Below are positions 1 to 6,025 of a stretch of 10,494 bases of DNA, piece by piece. Positions within the stretch are counted from its first letter, which is position 1; every line of letters begins with the position of its first letter. Source of the DNA: Actinomycetota bacterium (GTDB taxonomy: Bacteria > Actinomycetota > AC-67); contig VAYV01000149.1 of NCBI GenBank assembly GCA_005883175.1, forward strand, positions 1-10,494. Direction: 5' to 3'. Position numbers and translations under genes: made by a program. Under the pieces are notes generated by a model that worked only from the letters and a program-made list of their open reading frames with translations, was not told where the DNA came from and did no database searches.

Positions 1-411
1 CCGATGGACGATGCCGGGGCGCTCGGCGTCTCCTCCGGCCGGCGCGGCGCCGGCGCGCGCGAGCAACGCGTTGACGAGGGTCCCCGAGCTGTGCCCGGGA
101 GCGGGATGGACCACGAGACCCGCCGGTTTCGAGACAACGAGAAGGTGCTCGTCTTCGAAGACGACGCGGACCGGGATCTCTTCGGCTTGGGGGACGGCGC
201 TCTCGTGTTCGGGTATCGAGACGCTGACGCGCATCGCTTCCTCGACGCGCAGGGACTTCGTCGCGAGGGCGCCTTCGATCGAGACAGCCCCGGCCGCGAT
301 CAGCTTCGCTGCAGCCGCACGCGACACGCCGGCGCGGGCGCTCACGAACGCGTCGAGCCGCGTCCCGGCGTCGTCGGCCGAGACGAGGAGCTCACGTGGC
401 GGCGCGCTCAC
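1..411 (-). CDS. rluD: RluD-family 23S rRNA pseudouridine synthase, N-terminal part (cut by window edge)
   Basis: Pseudouridine synthases of the RluA/RluD family isomerise specific uridines in 23S rRNA. The 137 codons in the window read through to base 1 without a stop. They show an S4 RNA-binding domain (about residues 8-65, beginning LLVSADDAGTRLDAFVSARA), then the start of the catalytic domain with VVFEDEHLLVVSKPAGLVVH and HSSGTLVNALL. The last residues are RPGIVHR, the first half of the family signature GIVHRLDxxTSG, so the catalytic Asp lies just beyond the left edge. The start is a GTG at 411-409, chosen because the S4 domain begins a few residues later. It overlaps the end of lspA by 20 nt, with only a weak purine run (GAAAGAA) as ribosome site, which implies translational coupling. 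It is the third gene of the traR-lspA-rluD operon. The choice of RluD over other RluA-family members rests on the S4 domain and the lspA neighbour. Confidence 0.93.
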   Translation of the reverse strand, partial: MSAPPRELLVSADDAGTRLDAFVSARAGVSRAAAAKLIAAGAVSIEGALATKSLRVEEAMRVSVSIPEHESAVPQAEEIPVRVVFEDEHLLVVSKPAGLVVHPAPGHSSGTLVNALLARAGAAPAGGDAERPGIVHR

Positions 412-913
412 GTTCTTTCGCGCGCCGCTCGGCGCGGTAGGAGGCCATCAGGAGGAGCAATGCTCCGATCACCACTGCGGCGTCGGCGACGTTGAACACC
501 GGCCACCAGTGGAAGTCGATGAAGTCGATCACGCGGCCCCGGAACACACCCGGCGGGCGCGCGATGCGGTCGACGAGGTTGCCCAGCGCCCCACCCAGAA
601 CCAGGCCGAGCGCTACCCCCGTCAAGCGATCGTGCACGCGCGGCGCGCGCACGACGATCACCAACGCGATCAGCGCCGCAAGGATCGTGAATACCACCGG
701 GAAGTGACGGAACAGACCGAACGCGGACCCGGGGTTGCGCTGCAGTGTCCACGCGAGCACGCCTCCGATGACACGCCGCGACTCGCCCTCTCGCAGATCC
801 GAGACGACCAGGGCCTTCGTCACCTGGTCGACCGCAACGATGACGGCAGCGGCCGCGAACAACAGGAGAGCGGTGCGGCGGGTGGGGGCGGGCGTCTCCA
901 CCCTGCGAATCAT
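392..913 (-). CDS. lspA: Lipoprotein signal peptidase II (prolipoprotein signal peptidase)
   Basis: LspA is the inner-membrane aspartic protease that removes the signal peptide from lipid-modified prolipoproteins. The 173-residue protein has the family length and four hydrophobic segments (about 15-33, 71-90, 96-114 and 138-157). The two catalytic motifs are visible: GNLVDR (Asp115) and FNVADA (Asp144), the usual aspartate dyad. QRNPGSAFGLF (58-68) is the conserved third motif. The start ATG at 913-911 has no obvious Shine-Dalgarno; the 28 nt upstream are filled by a GC hairpin (see 916-934). The gene follows the traR-like gene and overlaps rluD by 20 nt. The C-terminal tail is strongly charged (RAERRAKERERAAT), as in many cytoplasmic ends. 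Identification is secure; only the exact start is open, and a GTG at codon 5 is an alternative. Confidence 0.96.
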   Translation of the reverse strand: MIRRVETPAPTRRTALLLFAAAAVIVAVDQVTKALVVSDLREGESRRVIGGVLAWTLQRNPGSAFGLFRHFPVVFTILAALIALVIVVRAPRVHDRLTGVALGLVLGGALGNLVDRIARPPGVFRGRVIDFIDFHWWPVFNVADAAVVIGALLLLMASYRAERRAKERERAAT

Positions 914-915
914 AT

Positions 916-934
916 GCGCGCGCAGTGCGCGCGC
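916..934 (-). other. GC hairpin at the lspA start
   Basis: Eight bases of alternating GC at 916-923 and eight at 927-934 are perfect complements around a 3-nt loop. The element sits between the traR-like stop (942) and the lspA ATG (913), where a ribosome binding site should be. No T-run follows, so it is not a classical terminator. It could lower lspA translation or make it dependent on ribosomes arriving from the upstream gene; that role is inference. Confidence 0.4.
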
Positions 935-941
935 CGGGTGC

Positions 942-1685
942 TCAGCGCGTGCGCTCGTCGATCTGCTTGCAGTTCAGGCAGAGCGTCGAGTACGGCAGGG
1001 CCAGCAGCCGCGCCTTGGCGATCGGGTTGCCGCAGTTCTCGCAGATCCCGTACGTCCCCCGGTCGATGGCGTTGATCGCGTGATTCACCTTGTCGAGCAG
1101 GTCCCGGATGTTGTTCCCGATCGAAAGCTCCTTCTCGCGCTCGAACGTGAAGCTCCCCGCGTCGGCGTACTCCTCGTCGAAGGAGACCTCGCCGGAGACC
1201 TCCGACTGCGAGACGTTGAACGCGGCATCTTCGAGGTCGCTGAACTCCCGCGTGAAGACGTTCCGCTGCTCGACCAGCGCGGCGCGGATCGTCGCGATCT
1301 CCTTCGGCGTGAGCTCGGGCTTGCGCGGCTTCTTCGGCGGCTCCGGCTTGGGTGGAGGCGCCGGCTTCGCCTGCACGACCGGCTTCGCCACCGGCGCAGG
1401 CTTGGCGACCGGGACCGGCGACTTCGGAGCGGATGCCTTGGCGGGGGTCTTGGGCGCTGCGACCTTCGGCGCCGGCCGTCCCGCCGGCTTGACCGGCGGC
1501 TTCGCGACCGGCCGCTTGGTCGGCTTGGTCTTCGGCGCATGCGACTTCGCCCGCACCGTCTTCGGGGCGGCCTTCTTCAGGGGCTTGGCCGCCTTCTTCG
1601 CCGCCTGCGGGCGGGCCGTCTTCGTAGCCCGGGCAGGCTTCGGCCGAGCCTTGGAGGCGGTGATTTTTTTCGCGGGCCGAGCCAC
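942..1685 (-). CDS. TraR/DksA-type C4 zinc-finger regulator with long H1-like N-terminal tail
   Basis: The 247-residue protein has two distinct halves. Residues 1 to about 125 are almost entirely Lys, Ala, Pro, Arg and Val, with repeats such as AAKKAAKPLKKAAPK and VAKPAPVAKPVVQAKP, resembling histone H1 and actinobacterial HupB tails. Residues 126-247 are the TraR/DksA region: a helical segment rich in Glu, then a C4 zinc finger CENC-x17-CLNC (Cys215, 218, 236, 239) and KQIDERTR. DksA relatives act in the RNA polymerase secondary channel. The tail suggests nucleic-acid binding, but that is inference. The GTG start at 1685-1683 is chosen over the much longer open frame upstream because AGGAGG lies 6 nt before it and a good promoter lies further upstream. 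The gene is first in the traR-lspA-rluD operon and is divergent from ileS. A TraR/DksA gene next to lspA is, from memory, conserved in Streptomyces. The acidic SDLEDAAF segment (149-156) does not match the DksA coiled-coil tip well, so ppGpp-related function should not be assumed. Confidence 0.88.
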   Translation of the reverse strand: MARPAKKITASKARPKPARATKTARPQAAKKAAKPLKKAAPKTVRAKSHAPKTKPTKRPVAKPPVKPAGRPAPKVAAPKTPAKASAPKSPVPVAKPAPVAKPVVQAKPAPPPKPEPPKKPRKPELTPKEIATIRAALVEQRNVFTREFSDLEDAAFNVSQSEVSGEVSFDEEYADAGSFTFEREKELSIGNNIRDLLDKVNHAINAIDRGTYGICENCGNPIAKARLLALPYSTLCLNCKQIDERTR

Positions 1686-1740
1686 GTGGCTCCTCCTGGA
1701 ACGTGCATCTGCGCTCGCCGGGGGGCCGGCGGGATGCAGC

Positions 1741-1769
1741 AGGGTAGCATCGCCCCTATCGACCGTCAA
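1741..1769 (-). promoter_or_regulatory. Promoter of the traR-lspA-rluD operon
   Basis: Read on the minus strand, TTGACG (1769-1764) is followed after exactly 17 nt by TACCCT (1746-1741), preceded by TGC, an extended -10. This fits the actinobacterial housekeeping pattern TTGACn-N17-TGnTAnnnT. Transcription would start near 1734, giving a leader of about 49 nt that ends in the AGGAGG ribosome site before the GTG at 1685. Confidence 0.7.
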
Positions 1770-1770
1770 A

Positions 1771-1791
1771 CGTTTCATGCGCATGTGAACG
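1771..1791. promoter_or_regulatory. Imperfect dyad in the divergent control region, possible operator
   Basis: CATGCGCATG (1776-1785) is a perfect 10-bp palindrome. It is flanked by CGTT (1771-1774) and AACG (1788-1791), so the whole element is a near-symmetric dyad with one extra base on the right. It starts 2 nt from the -35 box of the traR promoter and lies upstream of ileS, where a dimeric regulator could act on both genes. No known operator consensus was recognised. Confidence 0.35.
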
Positions 1792-1836
1792 CAGGATGAC
1801 GTCGATGTATTTCCGCAGGTCACGGTGTATGAAACG
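1771..1836 (+). other. Long inverted repeat upstream of ileS, possible leader stem-loop
   Basis: Bases 1771-1782 can pair with 1825-1836 over 12 consecutive positions (ten Watson-Crick, two G-U), anchored by CGTTTCAT against ATGAAACG. After a small internal loop, GTGA (1785-1788) pairs with TCAC (1820-1823). The loop holds a direct repeat CGCAGG (1790-1795 and 1814-1819). It would form in ileS mRNA only if transcription starts before 1771. Many actinobacterial ileS genes have a T-box leader, but I see no UGGU tRNA-acceptor box or T-box core here, so I do not call a T-box. Confidence 0.35.
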
Positions 1837-1863
1837 CGGGGGCGTCCGGAACCGGTGCGACGG

Positions 1864-1869
1864 TAAGAT
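1864..1869 (+). promoter_or_regulatory. Possible -10 box for ileS
   Basis: TAAGAT fits the TAnnnT -10 pattern and would place a transcript start near 1876, about 26 nt before the GTG of ileS. No convincing -35 sequence is found 16-19 nt upstream, so the call is weak. If this is the true promoter, the inverted repeat at 1771-1836 is DNA-level only. Confidence 0.25.
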
Positions 1870-1901
1870 GGCGCCCGACGCCGACCCGGAGAGACCGCAC
1901 C

Positions 1902-4900
1902 GTGCCGTTCAAACCAGTCGACAAACAACCCGACCACGTCGCGATCGAGCACGCCGTCGGCGACCGGTGGCGTCACGAACGGACGTTCGAACGGCTCCGG
2001 GAGCAGAACGAAGGGAACCAGCGCTGGTCGTTCCTGGACGGGCCGATCACGGCCAACAACCCGATGGGCGTCCACCACGCTTGGGGCCGGACGCTGAAGG
2101 ACATCTGGCAGCGGTACCACGGGCTGCTCGGACACGACCAGCGGTACCAGAACGGCTTCGACTGCCAAGGACTGTGGGTCGAGGTCGAGGTCGAGAAGGC
2201 GCTCGGCCTGAACTCCAAGCCCGAGATCGAAGAGTACGGGCTGGACAAGTTCGCGCGCGCGTGCCGCGACCGCGTCGCGAAGTACGCCGGCGTGCAGACC
2301 GAGCAGTCGCGGCGTCTCGGCCAGTGGATGGACTGGGACAACTCGTACTTCACGATGACCGACACGAACATCAGCTACATCTGGGGCTTCCTCAAAGAGT
2401 GCGACGCGCGCGGCTGGCTGTACCGCGGTCACCGTTCGATGCCGTGGTGCCCGCGGTGCGGGACGTCGCTCTCGCAGCACGAGCTGATGGACTCGTACAA
2501 CGACATCACCCACCCCTCGCTATACGTGCGCTTCCCGATCAAGGGTCGCGAGCGTGAATACTTGGTCGTCTGGACGACGACCCCGTGGACGCTTCCGGCC
2601 AACGTCGCCGCCGCCGTGCATCCGGACGAGGACTACGTGCGCGTCGAGACGCTCATCGGCACCGCGATCGTGGCGAAGGCGCGTCTCGAGCATTTGCCGT
2701 TGAAGGGCAAGGTGCTGGGAACCGTCAAGGGCGCCGACCTCGTCGGCATCCGTTACGACGGTCCCTTCGACGACCTCGAAGCGCAGAAGGATGTCGAGCA
2801 CCGTGTCGTGGCGTGGGACGACGTCTCGATGGAAGAAGGCACCGGCATCGTTCACATCGCGCCGGGCTGTGGCGCCGAGGACTTCGAGCTGTCCAAGCGA
2901 GAGGACCTGCCGGCGCTGATCCCGATCGACGAAGCCGGCGCGTTCTACAAGCAGTACGGCTGGCTGCACGGACGGCACGCCGCCGAGGTCGCGCACCAGA
3001 TCATCGAACAGCTCGGCGAGCGCGGCACGTTGCTCGAAGCGGGCGAGCTGACGCACCGCTACCCCGTGTGCTGGCGGTGCGGGACGGAGCTCGTGTACCG
3101 GCTCGTCGACGAGTGGTTCATCTCGTCCGATGGCGTGCGGCAGCAGATGATCGATGCGGCGCGCAGCGTGCACTGGCAGCCGCCGCAGTACGGCAAGCGC
3201 ATGGAGGACTGGCTGCGCAACATGGGCGACTGGTGCATCAGCCGCAAGCGCTACTGGGGCTTGCCGCTCCCCTTCTACTTCTGTGAGCCCGGTCATATGA
3301 CGATCGTCGAATCGAAAGACGATCTGCTCGCGCGCGCGCTGCGGGGCACCGAGCACCTCGAAGAGCTGCACCGGCCGTGGATCGATGAGATCGTCATCAG
3401 CTGCGACGAGTGCGGCGAAGAAGCGGTGCGTGTGAAGGACGTCGGTGACTGCTGGCTCGACGCCGGCATCGTCCCGTTCTCGACGCTCGGCTATAAGAAC
3501 ACGCAGTGGATCGACCACGGCTACGCCACCGGTTCCGGCGAAGGCCTAAGCGGCGCGGACCTGCCGAACCACGAGCACTGGGAGAAATGGTTTCCGGCCG
3601 CCTGGATCAGCGAGTCTCGCGAGCAGATCCGGCTCTGGTTCTACTCGATGCTCTTCATGAGCGTCGTGCTCGAAGGGCGCGCGCCGTACGAGCGTGTGCT
3701 GACGTACGAGCGCGTGACCGACGAGACCGGTCGCCCGATGCACAAGTCGTGGGGCAACGCGATCTGGTTCGACGACGCGGTCGAGTCGATCGGCGCCGAC
3801 GTGATGCGTTGGCTGTACGCGGCGCAAGTCCCGTCGCAGAACCTCGGCTTCGGGTACGGGCCGGCGACCGAGGTCAAGCGCAGGCTGCTCAGGCTGTGGA
3901 GCACGTACTCCTTCTTCGTCATCTACGCGAACATCGACGGCTTCACGCCGCGGTTCGAAACGCTGTCGGCCGGGCTGCGCACGACGAACGCGCGCCCACT
4001 CGACCGGTGGATCCTCGCGCGCACGCAGCAGCTGATCGGGGCATGCCGCGCGGCGCTGGACGACTTCGACTCACCGCGTTTCGTGCGGCTCGTCGAGACG
4101 TACTGGGAGGACCTCTCGAACTGGTACGTCCGCCTCTCTCGGTCCCGCTTCTGGAAATCGGAAGACGACGCGGACAAGAACGCCGCGCACGAGACGTTGT
4201 GGTACTGCCTCGTCCAGGCGACTCGTCTGATCGCGCCGGTCATGCCGTTCCTCGCCGACGAGATGTGGTCCAACCTCGTGGCAAGCGTCTGCGATGACGC
4301 GCCGGCGAGCATCCATCTCGCCGGGTACCCCATGGTCGACGACGCGCTCGCCGACGATGCCTTGCTCGACGAGATGGAAGCGGTGCGCGCGGTCGTAGAG
4401 CTGGGCCGCGCGGCGCGCGACAACGCCAACCTGAAGGTTCGGCAGCCGCTGCGGGCGGTGATCGTCGCGACCGAGGACGACACGCGTCGCCGGCAGCTCG
4501 CGATGCACCTCGACCTGATCCGCGAAGAGCTGAACGTGAAAGACGTGGAGCTGGCAACCTCGGCCGAGGATTTCGCGCAAACCGAAGTGATGCCGAACTT
4601 CCGGCTGCTCGGACAGAAGTATCGGAAAGACGTCGGCCGCATCCAACAGCTGCTGAAGGACGGCGCGTTCGAGCGCGCCGACGGTGAGGTGAAGGTCGGC
4701 GACTGGGTGCTGACCGCGGACGAGTTCGAGGTGCGGACGCGCGCGCGCGAAGGCTTCGCCGTGGTCGGCGGTGGGGGGTTCGCGGTCGCGCTGGACACGG
4801 AGATCACGCCGGAGCTCGCGCTTGAAGGGCGCGCGCGCGACCTCATCCGCGAGATCCAAGACATGCGCAAGCAAGCCGGGCTCGAGATGACCGACCGCAT

Positions 4901-5021
4901 CCGGATCTTGTACCCGGACGCGCACGCCGAGACGTTCGACGCGCACGGCGAGCGGATCAAGGCCGAGACGCTGGCCGTGTCTGCCACGCGCGGCGAGAAC
5001 CTCGCGATCGAACGCACATGA
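1902..5021 (+). CDS. ileS: Isoleucyl-tRNA synthetase (class Ia)
   Basis: IleRS charges tRNA-Ile with isoleucine and hydrolyses misformed Val-tRNA-Ile. The 1039-residue protein has the length and domain order of the long IleRS form. The catalytic core opens with FLDGPITANNPMGVHHAWGR, where HHAWG (58-62) stands for HIGH. A Cys pair follows (WCPRC, Cys183/186). The CP1 editing domain shows VVWTTTPWTLPANVA and GTGIVHIAPGCGAEDF. Then come HRYPVCWRCGTELVYR (Cys390/393), the second half of the core, and MHKSWGN (613-619) in place of KMSKS. The anticodon-binding domain and a C-terminal extension (LEGRARDLIREIQDMRKQAG) complete it. The GTG start has GGAGAG 8 nt upstream. The stop overlaps the ATG of the next gene by 4 nt, so the two are co-translated. 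Both signature motifs are altered together, which I recall from a subset of actinobacterial and related IleRS proteins rather than as decay; the rest of the protein is intact. Confidence 0.96.
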   Translation: MPFKPVDKQPDHVAIEHAVGDRWRHERTFERLREQNEGNQRWSFLDGPITANNPMGVHHAWGRTLKDIWQRYHGLLGHDQRYQNGFDCQGLWVEVEVEKALGLNSKPEIEEYGLDKFARACRDRVAKYAGVQTEQSRRLGQWMDWDNSYFTMTDTNISYIWGFLKECDARGWLYRGHRSMPWCPRCGTSLSQHELMDSYNDITHPSLYVRFPIKGREREYLVVWTTTPWTLPANVAAAVHPDEDYVRVETLIGTAIVAKARLEHLPLKGKVLGTVKGADLVGIRYDGPFDDLEAQKDVEHRVVAWDDVSMEEGTGIVHIAPGCGAEDFELSKREDLPALIPIDEAGAFYKQYGWLHGRHAAEVAHQIIEQLGERGTLLEAGELTHRYPVCWRCGTELVYRLVDEWFISSDGVRQQMIDAARSVHWQPPQYGKRMEDWLRNMGDWCISRKRYWGLPLPFYFCEPGHMTIVESKDDLLARALRGTEHLEELHRPWIDEIVISCDECGEEAVRVKDVGDCWLDAGIVPFSTLGYKNTQWIDHGYATGSGEGLSGADLPNHEHWEKWFPAAWISESREQIRLWFYSMLFMSVVLEGRAPYERVLTYERVTDETGRPMHKSWGNAIWFDDAVESIGADVMRWLYAAQVPSQNLGFGYGPATEVKRRLLRLWSTYSFFVIYANIDGFTPRFETLSAGLRTTNARPLDRWILARTQQLIGACRAALDDFDSPRFVRLVETYWEDLSNWYVRLSRSRFWKSEDDADKNAAHETLWYCLVQATRLIAPVMPFLADEMWSNLVASVCDDAPASIHLAGYPMVDDALADDALLDEMEAVRAVVELGRAARDNANLKVRQPLRAVIVATEDDTRRRQLAMHLDLIREELNVKDVELATSAEDFAQTEVMPNFRLLGQKYRKDVGRIQQLLKDGAFERADGEVKVGDWVLTADEFEVRTRAREGFAVVGGGGFAVALDTEITPELALEGRARDLIREIQDMRKQAGLEMTDRIRILYPDAHAETFDAHGERIKAETLAVSATRGENLAIERT

Positions 5022-6022
5022 AGAACGTCGGCGTCGCCGGGCTTCCCGGCGCCGGTGCCAGCACGATCTTCACCGCGCTTACGTCGCTCGAAGGCGCCGC
5101 GCCGGGCAAGAGCAACCAGGCTGTTGTCCCCGTTCCCGACGAGCGCGTCGACGTCCTGACGAAGCTGCACGACTCGAAGAAGTCCGTGTACGCCACGCTC
5201 CGCTTCGTCGAAACGTCGGGCATGGTGCGCAAGGGCTCGCGGGGAGCCGGTTCGCTGTCCGCCGAGCTGCTGGGGCACCTGCGCGCGTCCGACGCGTTGC
5301 TGCTCGTCGCGCGCGCGTTCAGCGGCGCCGACCCAGCGTCCGACCTCGGCGACCTGACGCTCGAGCTCATCTACGCGGACCTCGACTCGGTCGGCGCGAA
5401 GGTGCAGCGGGACGCGAAGGCAGCTCGGACGTCGGAGGAGAAACGAGCAGTGGAGTCGCTGGAGCGCGCGCGCGGCGTGCTCGAATCCGGGAAGCCCTTA
5501 CGGGATGAAACCTGGGACGACGTCGAGCTCGCCGCATTCCAAGGGATGGCCCTGCTGACGCTGAAGCCGGTGGTCGTCGTCGCGAACGTCGACGAAGACG
5601 CGGCCGGGAAACCGCTGCCCGAGGGCATGGTGCCGGTGGCCGGCGCGCTCGAGACGGAAGTGGCCGGCATGGACCCGGTGGAGGCGGCCGAGCTGCTCGC
5701 GTCGTTCGGCCTAGAGGAGCGCGGGCTTGCGCGCGTGATCCGTGGCGTCTACGAGACGCTCGACTTGCTGACGTTCTTAACGGCCGGCGATACCGAGTCG
5801 CGCGCGTGGGAAGTCCGTCGCGGCGCGACCGCGCCGGAGGCCGCCGGCGTGATCCATTCCGACTTCCAGCGCGGCTTCATCCGCGCGGAGGTCGTCGCGT
5901 ACGAGGCGCTGATCGACGCGGGATCGTGGAACGCTGCGCGCGCGAAAGGACTCGTGCGGCAGGAAGGCAAGAGTTACGTGATGCGCGAAGGCGACGTCGT
6001 CGAGTTCCGGTTCGCCGTCTGA
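5018..6022 (+). CDS. YchF/OLA1-family protein with degenerate P-loop (DUF933/TGS C-terminus)
   Basis: YchF proteins are Obg-like ATPases that bind ribosomes. This 334-residue protein is close to the YchF length of about 363 and follows its plan. The N-terminal P-loop segment VGVAGLPGAGASTIFTAL matches YchF GLPNVGKSTLFNAL, but the Walker A lysine is Ala14 (codon GCC). The G3-like segment reads VETSGMVRKGSRGAG (64-78), with Glu where Asp of DxAG is expected. A helical insert follows (about 122-162), then VVVVANVDED (185-194), the YchF base-recognition motif. The C-terminal TGS-like domain is well conserved: LLTFLTAGDTESRAWEVRRG, TAPEAAGVIHSDFQRGFIRA and EGDVVEFRF (about 249-332). The ATG overlaps the ileS stop as ATGA. 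The intact TGS domain with a broken nucleotide site suggests a pseudo-ATPase that still binds the ribosome or tRNA machinery; that is inference. A canonical ychF probably exists elsewhere in the genome. Confidence 0.85.
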   Translation: MKNVGVAGLPGAGASTIFTALTSLEGAAPGKSNQAVVPVPDERVDVLTKLHDSKKSVYATLRFVETSGMVRKGSRGAGSLSAELLGHLRASDALLLVARAFSGADPASDLGDLTLELIYADLDSVGAKVQRDAKAARTSEEKRAVESLERARGVLESGKPLRDETWDDVELAAFQGMALLTLKPVVVVANVDEDAAGKPLPEGMVPVAGALETEVAGMDPVEAAELLASFGLEERGLARVIRGVYETLDLLTFLTAGDTESRAWEVRRGATAPEAAGVIHSDFQRGFIRAEVVAYEALIDAGSWNAARAKGLVRQEGKSYVMREGDVVEFRFAV

Positions 6023-6025
6023 GCG

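Noticed and set aside
735..1799. Plus-strand open frames across traR/lspA, including a Gly/Phe/Ala-rich one at 1090-1788
   Set aside because: Their composition simply mirrors the lysine-tail codons on the other strand. The opposite strand has conserved domains and a ribosome site.
1741..1901. T-box riboswitch upstream of ileS
   Set aside because: AGGGTAGCATCGC at 1741 resembles a T-box core, but it lies 160 nt before the start, lacks the UGGU needed to pair with the tRNA-Ile end, and overlaps the -10 of the opposite promoter.
1686..2513. Upstream extension of the traR-like frame into ileS on the minus strand
   Set aside because: It is antisense to conserved IleRS coding sequence. The GTG at 1685 has AGGAGG at 6 nt and a promoter just upstream.
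4738..4752. Alternating CG runs here and at several other places
   Set aside because: They occur inside ordinary Ala/Arg codons of a high-GC genome and show no independent structure.
3923..5278. Long minus-strand open frame over the end of ileS and the ychF-like gene
   Set aside because: It is a Ser/Arg/Ala-rich shadow of two well-supported plus-strand genes and is typical of high-GC antisense frames.
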